A program made the position numbers and the translations under genes. This document shows positions 15,773 through 20,425 of a stretch of DNA of 20,425 nt, piece by piece; positions within the stretch are counted from its first letter, which is position 1; every line of letters starts with the position of its first letter. Source of the stretch: an uncultured Clostridia bacterium (GTDB lineage Bacteria; Bacillota; Clostridia; Saccharofermentanales; DTU023); NCBI GenBank assembly GCA_947254895.1, contig CAMYEY010000019.1:1-20425 (forward strand). Reading direction: 5' to 3'. Below the pieces are notes generated by a model. The model made no database searches, was not told the DNA's origin, and was given only the letters and a program-made list of their open reading frames with translations.

Positions 15773-15901
15773 GCTGTGGCTTTATGTGATCTGGGCTGAG
15801 TTTCAAACCAGAATCCACTAAAAAACTTAACTTTTACAAAAATAATCACCCTTGAACTGCCTTGAAAAACTTATTCTTTTAAGAAAAAGGCAGGATATAA
15901 C

Positions 15902-17452
15902 GTGAAATATGTAAAGGTTAAGACGGCGACTATCGATGGGCTTAAGATAATTCCCTTAGAGCTTGAAGTAACTATCCTTAAGGGGCTACCCCGTTTTGAG
16001 ATATCAGGCATTCAGTCAGCTAGGGGACAGGAGATGTTTAGCAGGGTCAGGGCGGCCTTGCTAAATAATGGATTCAAGATACCTAATAGTCGCATCGTAT
16101 GTAATCTAAGCTGTGAGGTAAGATACCAGGAGCAGACGGCTCCGGATCTTGCTCTAGCTCTTGCTATCCTTTTAGCAGACCGACAAATTTCCAGCGTAGA
16201 AAAAGAATATTTTGTCCTAGGACGACTGAGTTTATCAGGTCAAGTGAGTCCTATAAGAGGACTTTATGCCATCTGGCATAGGGTGGAGAGGGAAGACAAG
16301 AACAGCTGGCTTATACCGAGGCCGAGCCAGGGAGAGCTCTGCTATGAAAAAATCACCAGGAAAGACAAGGTATTTAGCATAGGTGACATCAACCAGGCTG
16401 TAGACGTTGTTAGTGGAAAGAATTTAGATTTCTACTATTATCAAGAAAGCACTCAGAACAAACAGAAAAAGAAGCCGAAAAAAGTATTGCCCCTGGTAGC
16501 CCAGCCGCTAGCACAGAGGGCCTTGACCATAGCCCTGGCCGGACGCCACCCGCTTTTGCTCATAGGTTCGCCGGGCTGCGGTAAGACAAGCTTGGCAGAG
16601 TCTGCAGCAGATTTTTTGCCGGATCTTGACCCGGAAGAAAGGCGGGAAATTAGGGAGCTTTATTCACTGAAGGGTATGTGGGAGCAGCACGATTTGGATG
16701 AGACCAGTGCCTCTTTCCAGGCTCCTCCTTATCAAATTAGCCAGGAAGCCATGCTTGGGGGTGGTAGGGATCTACTGCCCGGTTTGATAAGTCTGGCTCA
16801 CCAAGGAATCTTGTTCTTAGATGAATTTAATCAGTTTAGACCAAGTGTCATCCAACTCCTTAGAAAACCGATGTCCGAACAAAAGGTTGAGCTTAATTAC
16901 CGAGGCAGGTCCCTAAGTTATCCCGCTAATTTTCTACTGATAGCTGCTATGAACCCTTGTCCTTGCGGTTATCTCTTTGAAGGGCCTGATCGATGTCACT
17001 GTAAGGAGTATGAGATCAAGCGCTATAAAAAGAAAATTTCAGCATCTGTCCTTGATCGTTTCCAACTTGCTGTCGTTATGAAAAATTTGCATAAGGAAGA
17101 TCTGATTAAAACTGCTAATGTTGATGGCCTAACGGATTCCCAGATTAAGGAAACCAAGGAAATGATTGTAAAGGCGCGGGCTATCCAAAAAAGTCGCTGT
17201 ATGGCAGCAGGTATCCCTAACAAGGCTAATTCTCAAATTCAGGAGGGGAGATTACTGGAGTTTTTTCAAGTAGATAGAAAAGCCTTAAGTGAGTATAACA
17301 ACTGGCTTGATGCTTATAAACTTTCACCGAGATCTTACCTGGCGACGATCAAGGTTTCTCGAACCATCGCTGACCTTGCTCAAAGTCCAAATGTTCGATT
17401 ATGTCACCTCCAAGAGGCTCTCATGTTCAGAATTCGGGATGAAATCTACTAG
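15902..17452 (+). CDS. ComM/YifB family AAA ATPase (Mg-chelatase-like), divergent
   Basis: ComM proteins are hexameric AAA+ helicases that promote branch migration when transformed DNA is integrated; YifB is the common name elsewhere. This 516-residue protein has the family layout. A Lon-protease-like N-terminal domain (about 1-175) contains GLPRFEISGIQSARGQEMFSRVRAA in place of the usual GLPD form. The AAA core has Walker A GSPGCGKTS (222-230), Walker B GILFLDEF (302-309), and NPCPCG (351-356) with further cysteines at 365 and 367. A C-terminal ChlI-type helical part ends at RPSYLATIKVSRT-like sequence. The usual RPFRxPHH stretch reads ASFQAPPYQIS here and LDELPEF reads LDEFNQF, so it is an outlying member. 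The start is GTG with a modest AGGA-like site. dprA follows at 45 bases. Confidence 0.92.
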   Translation: MKYVKVKTATIDGLKIIPLELEVTILKGLPRFEISGIQSARGQEMFSRVRAALLNNGFKIPNSRIVCNLSCEVRYQEQTAPDLALALAILLADRQISSVEKEYFVLGRLSLSGQVSPIRGLYAIWHRVEREDKNSWLIPRPSQGELCYEKITRKDKVFSIGDINQAVDVVSGKNLDFYYYQESTQNKQKKKPKKVLPLVAQPLAQRALTIALAGRHPLLLIGSPGCGKTSLAESAADFLPDLDPEERREIRELYSLKGMWEQHDLDETSASFQAPPYQISQEAMLGGGRDLLPGLISLAHQGILFLDEFNQFRPSVIQLLRKPMSEQKVELNYRGRSLSYPANFLLIAAMNPCPCGYLFEGPDRCHCKEYEIKRYKKKISASVLDRFQLAVVMKNLHKEDLIKTANVDGLTDSQIKETKEMIVKARAIQKSRCMAAGIPNKANSQIQEGRLLEFFQVDRKALSEYNNWLDAYKLSPRSYLATIKVSRTIADLAQSPNVRLCHLQEALMFRIRDEIY

Positions 17453-17497
17453 AGTTTAGGAATATATAACCTAGTCAATTAAAACAGGAGTTTGTGT

Positions 17498-18520
17498 ATG
17501 GCATATCTTTATAATCGGGCCTGGATAAAGCTTGAATCTTACTTTCAGCAAAAACAGCTGGGTCGCCAGGGGAGGACTTCATGGATCAATAGTTTTCCTT
17601 CAACCCCAACGGTTTTTGACTATTTAAAACTTGATAGCCAGCTTGAATTATCAAACGATACGCAAGCAATCAGGGCTATGACGATTCTTGATCCTGACTA
17701 CCCTAGTTTGCTTAGGGAAATCAAGGATCCGCCGAGTGTTCTTTATCTTTTGGGTAGAGACCTCAATTATGAGGAAAAACTAACCGTGAGTTTGATTGGA
17801 TCCAGGCACCCTACTCCCTATGGGGAAAAGGTCGCTAATATGGTAGTCAAGTATTTTGCTCATCCAGAGGTAACAATCATTTCAGGTATGGCGGTGGGGA
17901 TAGATTCAATTGCTCAAAAAGCAGCCTTAAAAGTAGGAATGAATTCAATTGCTGTTTTGGGATCAGGTGTGGATATATGCTACCCCAAGTCACAGTACCG
18001 ACTATATAAAGATCTCGTTTGCCAAGGTAGTATAGTTAGTGAATTTCCTCCCGGAACTTTAGCCAAGGCTTATCACTTTCCTTTACGTAACAGGATTATC
18101 TCCGGTTTAAGTAAGAGGCTGATTGTAGCAGAGGCGGGTCTAAAGAGTGGAACTATGTTGACAGCAAGGTCTGCTCTTGAGCAAGGTCGCGATGTTTATG
18201 CCGTGCCCGGGTCAATTTTTATGCAGCAGAGTCAAGGCTGCCACCAGCTGATCAATGATGGGGCAAGGATTTTGATGGGGTTAGAGGATTTGGCAGAAGC
18301 AGTAGAAGAGCATGTTGTTAACTTAAGTCCAGGTGACAAGAAATGCTTGTTGGTCATAGGGCAATTTGAACCTGACTTTTTAAGCCTACAAAGTCTCTTG
18401 AAGCTTGAGACGACGGAGCTTCTTGTAGGTCTAGCAAAATTGGAGGGGATGGGACTAATTAATCAAAATAATGCACGTTACCGGTTAACGGACAAGGCCT
18501 TAAGACTTATTTCTGCCTGA
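17498..18520 (+). CDS. dprA: DNA-processing protein DprA (Smf)
   Basis: DprA binds incoming single-stranded DNA during transformation and loads RecA on it; it is also widespread in bacteria not known to be competent. The protein has 340 residues. After an N-terminal helical part comes the Rossmann-type DNA-binding domain (about 65-275): VSLIGSRHPTPYG (97-109), ISGMAVGIDSIAQKAAL (128-144), YHFPLRNRIISGLS (192-205), EAGLKSGTMLTA (212-223) and VYAVPGS (233-239). A winged-helix domain closes it (about 285-340). ATG 17498 is chosen because AGGAG (17486-17490) lies seven bases upstream; the TTG at 17492 is too close to that site. It sits between the ComM-like gene and topA, a common arrangement. 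Confidence 0.96.
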   Translation: MAYLYNRAWIKLESYFQQKQLGRQGRTSWINSFPSTPTVFDYLKLDSQLELSNDTQAIRAMTILDPDYPSLLREIKDPPSVLYLLGRDLNYEEKLTVSLIGSRHPTPYGEKVANMVVKYFAHPEVTIISGMAVGIDSIAQKAALKVGMNSIAVLGSGVDICYPKSQYRLYKDLVCQGSIVSEFPPGTLAKAYHFPLRNRIISGLSKRLIVAEAGLKSGTMLTARSALEQGRDVYAVPGSIFMQQSQGCHQLINDGARILMGLEDLAEAVEEHVVNLSPGDKKCLLVIGQFEPDFLSLQSLLKLETTELLVGLAKLEGMGLINQNNARYRLTDKALRLISA

Positions 18521-18524
18521 GACA

Positions 18525-18538
18525 AGCCTTTGTAGGCT
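18525..18538 (+). terminator. Weak terminator-like hairpin after dprA
   Basis: AGCCT (18525-18529) pairs with AGGCT (18534-18538) around a TTGT loop, four bases after the dprA stop. A T-rich stretch (GATTTAAAGTTTTT) follows, with the last T-run overlapping the topA promoter. The stem is only five pairs, so termination is probably partial. Confidence 0.35.
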
Positions 18539-18550
18539 GATTTAAAGTTT

Positions 18551-18579
18551 TTGACAGCCCATGGAAGATCTTGTATAAA
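18551..18579 (+). promoter_or_regulatory. Near-consensus sigma-A promoter of topA
   Basis: A perfect -35 TTGACA (18551-18556), an optimal 17-base spacer, and -10 TATAAA (18574-18579) form the best promoter in the window. Transcription would start near 18586, about 32 bases before the topA ATG. It gives topA its own expression independent of dprA. Supercoiling control, known for topA genes elsewhere, cannot be judged from this. Confidence 0.85.
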
Positions 18580-18617
18580 CTTAATTTGAATGTTGTGCAG
18601 AAAAAAGCGAGGTAGGA

Positions 18618-20425
18618 ATGGGAAAAACACTGGTCATAGTGGAGTCACCGGCCAAGGCCAAAACGATTAGCAGGTATTTGGGGCCTGGTTATAAGGTTAC
18701 AGCTTCAGTCGGACATATCAGAGATTTGCCGGCATCAACCCTTGGCGTGGATGTTAAGAATGATTTTAAGCCGCGCTATATAACTATGCGGGGAAAGGAG
18801 AAGGTAGTCCGTGAGATTAAGGGACTCCAGGAAAACAGCAAGGATGTTATCTTGGCAACTGACCCGGATAGAGAAGGTGAGGCAATTGCTTGGCACCTAG
18901 CCCAAGCCTTGGGCCTCGATGAAAACGGAAATTGCAGAATAGCTTTTAACGAGATCACCAAGCACTCTGTTGAGGCAGCCCTTGAAGATCCCCATCCTAT
19001 AGATATGAATTTGGTCAATGCCCAGCAGGCTAGGAGGATCTTAGACCGCTTGGTTGGTTATGAGTTAAGCCCTTTGCTTTGGAAGAAAATCAGAAAAGGG
19101 CTTTCGGCCGGGCGTGTTCAGAGTGTAACTACAAAAATTATTGTCGACCGCGAAAGAGAAATCAAAAGCTTTAAACCGGAAGAATACTGGTTACTCACAG
19201 CTTTTCTTAAGAAAGTCAAAACAGATCCTTCTTTTAGAGTTCGCTATTATGGCGAAAAAGAAGGCGATAAGGCTAAAAGAGTTAAACTGAATAATGAGCA
19301 GGAGACCAAAGCCCTGCTTGATGACCTCCAGGGTAAGGACTATCTTGTCGATAAGGTTAATAAAAAAGAATCCAAACGTCAGTCCAAACCCCCATATACT
19401 ACATCTACACTCCAACAAGAAGCGTCCCGTAAATTGGGCTTTACTTCATCCAGGACAATGCGGATTGCCCAGCAGCTTTACGAGGGCGTCAATCTTCAGA
19501 GCCACGGGCCAACAGCTTTAATTACATATTTAAGAACAGACTCATTTAGGATTTCGCCGGAAGCAGCAGGAGCTGCCAGATCCTATATCAAAAAAAATCA
19601 TGGGGATGATTTTTTACCCCCTAAATCTCGCTTCTTTAAAAATAAAAAGGCTGCTCAAAATGCCCATGAATGTATTAGGCCAACTCACTTTGACCTCCCT
19701 CCGCAATCTGTGAGAGACCAGTTGACAAATGAGCAATTTCGCCTCTACAAGTTGATTTGGGACAAATTTATTTCTTCACAAATGGCGGCTGCTATATTTG
19801 ATACCGTAACTGCTGATATCACAGCCTACAGCCATGTTTTTAGGGTGAAGGGGGAGACTTTGAAATTTGCTGGCTGGATGAAACAGTATGGCTTTGAAGT
19901 TGAGGATACAGAAGAAGAATCTGATGAGCTCAGTAAAGAAATCCTGCCAGATCTGGAAGAGGGAGATCGATTGATATTTGATAAGTTGGAGACTGAACAA
20001 AAGTTTACCAACCCACCCCCTCGTTACACGGAGGCAAGCCTCATTCGGACACTGGAAGATTTGGGTATAGGGAGGCCCTCCACCTACGCTCCTACTATAG
20101 CGACGATACTTAATCGAAAATATGTGGAAAAGGATGGGCGGTCGCTCGAACCAACAGATTTAGGTTTCCTCGTGACCGAAATGCTTGAAGATAACTTTAA
20201 ATCTATCATTGATACAACTTTTACTGCTGAAATGGAAGAAAAGCTGGATGAGGTTGAGGAGGGTAAAAAAGATTGGATCAAGCTCCTCAAGGAATTTTAT
20301 CCGCCCTTCCATGCAAGTGTAGAACAAGCAGAGCAAACCATCGAAAAAATTGAAATTCCGGATGTTCCCATCAACGAGCAGTGTCCTGATTGTAAAAAGG
20401 GAGAATTGGTCATCAAACATGGCCG
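18618..20425 (+). CDS. topA: DNA topoisomerase I (type IA), 3' end outside the window
   Basis: Topoisomerase I relaxes negative supercoils by cutting one strand through a 5'-phosphotyrosine. The frame runs open from ATG 18618 to the right edge, 602 residues visible of an expected 690 or more. The TOPRIM domain has VIVESPAKAKTI with E9 and the acidic TDPDREGE (D82, D84). The cleavage domain has QARRILDRLVGYELSPLLW, LSAGRVQSV, and the active-site stretch ITYLRTDSFR with Y304. Then come AHECIRPTHF (usually AHEAIRPT) and NPPPRYTEASLIRTLEDLGIGRPSTYA. The last residues, CPDCKKGELVIKHG, begin the first C-terminal zinc-finger-like module, whose second cysteine pair is beyond the edge. Ribosome site bases GAGG and AGGA precede the ATG, and a strong promoter lies upstream. 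Confidence 0.97.
   Translation, partial: MGKTLVIVESPAKAKTISRYLGPGYKVTASVGHIRDLPASTLGVDVKNDFKPRYITMRGKEKVVREIKGLQENSKDVILATDPDREGEAIAWHLAQALGLDENGNCRIAFNEITKHSVEAALEDPHPIDMNLVNAQQARRILDRLVGYELSPLLWKKIRKGLSAGRVQSVTTKIIVDREREIKSFKPEEYWLLTAFLKKVKTDPSFRVRYYGEKEGDKAKRVKLNNEQETKALLDDLQGKDYLVDKVNKKESKRQSKPPYTTSTLQQEASRKLGFTSSRTMRIAQQLYEGVNLQSHGPTALITYLRTDSFRISPEAAGAARSYIKKNHGDDFLPPKSRFFKNKKAAQNAHECIRPTHFDLPPQSVRDQLTNEQFRLYKLIWDKFISSQMAAAIFDTVTADITAYSHVFRVKGETLKFAGWMKQYGFEVEDTEEESDELSKEILPDLEEGDRLIFDKLETEQKFTNPPPRYTEASLIRTLEDLGIGRPSTYAPTIATILNRKYVEKDGRSLEPTDLGFLVTEMLEDNFKSIIDTTFTAEMEEKLDEVEEGKKDWIKLLKEFYPPFHASVEQAEQTIEKIEIPDVPINEQCPDCKKGELVIKHG

Noticed and set aside
15773..15901. A regulatory site or competence promoter before the ComM-like gene
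   Set aside because: Only short AT-rich repeats (CTTGAA twice) are visible; no convincing promoter, hairpin or known competence box.
1..20425. CRISPR arrays, tRNA or rRNA genes, insertion sequences, prophage or toxin-antitoxin genes
   Set aside because: None seen on either strand: no spaced repeats, cloverleaf, transposase, integrase or paired small genes.

Overview
The window looks like a chromosomal housekeeping segment of a low-to-mid GC Gram-positive bacterium, most likely a member of the Clostridia (Firmicutes/Bacillota). Reasons: strong AGGAGG-type ribosome sites, sigma-A-like promoters, use of TTG and GTG starts, a DUF1002 secreted protein, a DUF4298 protein, a DNA polymerase I whose proofreading site looks lost, and a SEDS/class B PBP pair coupled to an FHA domain. 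No closer taxonomic call is possible from sequence reading alone. I see no mobile element, CRISPR array, rRNA, tRNA or phage gene, and no gene-free stretch longer than about 175 bases.

Layout. 1-2094: the 3' part of an unrecognised conserved-type gene, overlapping murD (peptidoglycan precursor synthesis). 2095-4481: two stand-alone genes, an AI-2E/PerM family membrane protein and a secreted DUF1002 protein. The gap before the first holds a perfect 20-bp palindrome followed by a tandem repeat. 4500-7413: rpsO (ribosomal protein S15), with its own promoter and a structured leader, then a terminator, then pnp (polynucleotide phosphorylase) with an RGG-rich tail, then a strong terminator. 7441-13546: a probable operon of an FHA-SEDS fusion (FtsW/RodA family glycan polymerase), a class B penicillin-binding protein, a 62-residue membrane protein and polA. 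13561-15292 (minus strand): ychF then coaE, converging on polA with a shared hairpin between them. 15467-18520: a DUF4298 protein, a ComM/YifB-type AAA ATPase and dprA. 18551-20425: a near-consensus promoter and topA, which runs off the right edge.

How the genes fit together. Three processes dominate: cell-wall synthesis (murD, the SEDS polymerase and its PBP), RNA and translation (rpsO, pnp, ychF) and DNA replication or processing (polA, comM-like, dprA, topA). comM-like plus dprA points to handling of incoming single-stranded DNA, as in natural transformation, although no uptake genes are in view.

Nothing here is clearly a wholly new system. The most notable points are the FHA-SEDS fusion with a degenerate phosphothreonine pocket (and a possible leaderless start), the RGG-tailed PNPase, the candidate S15-responsive leader, the palindrome-plus-repeat element after murD, and the uncharacterised small membrane protein inside the cell-wall operon.
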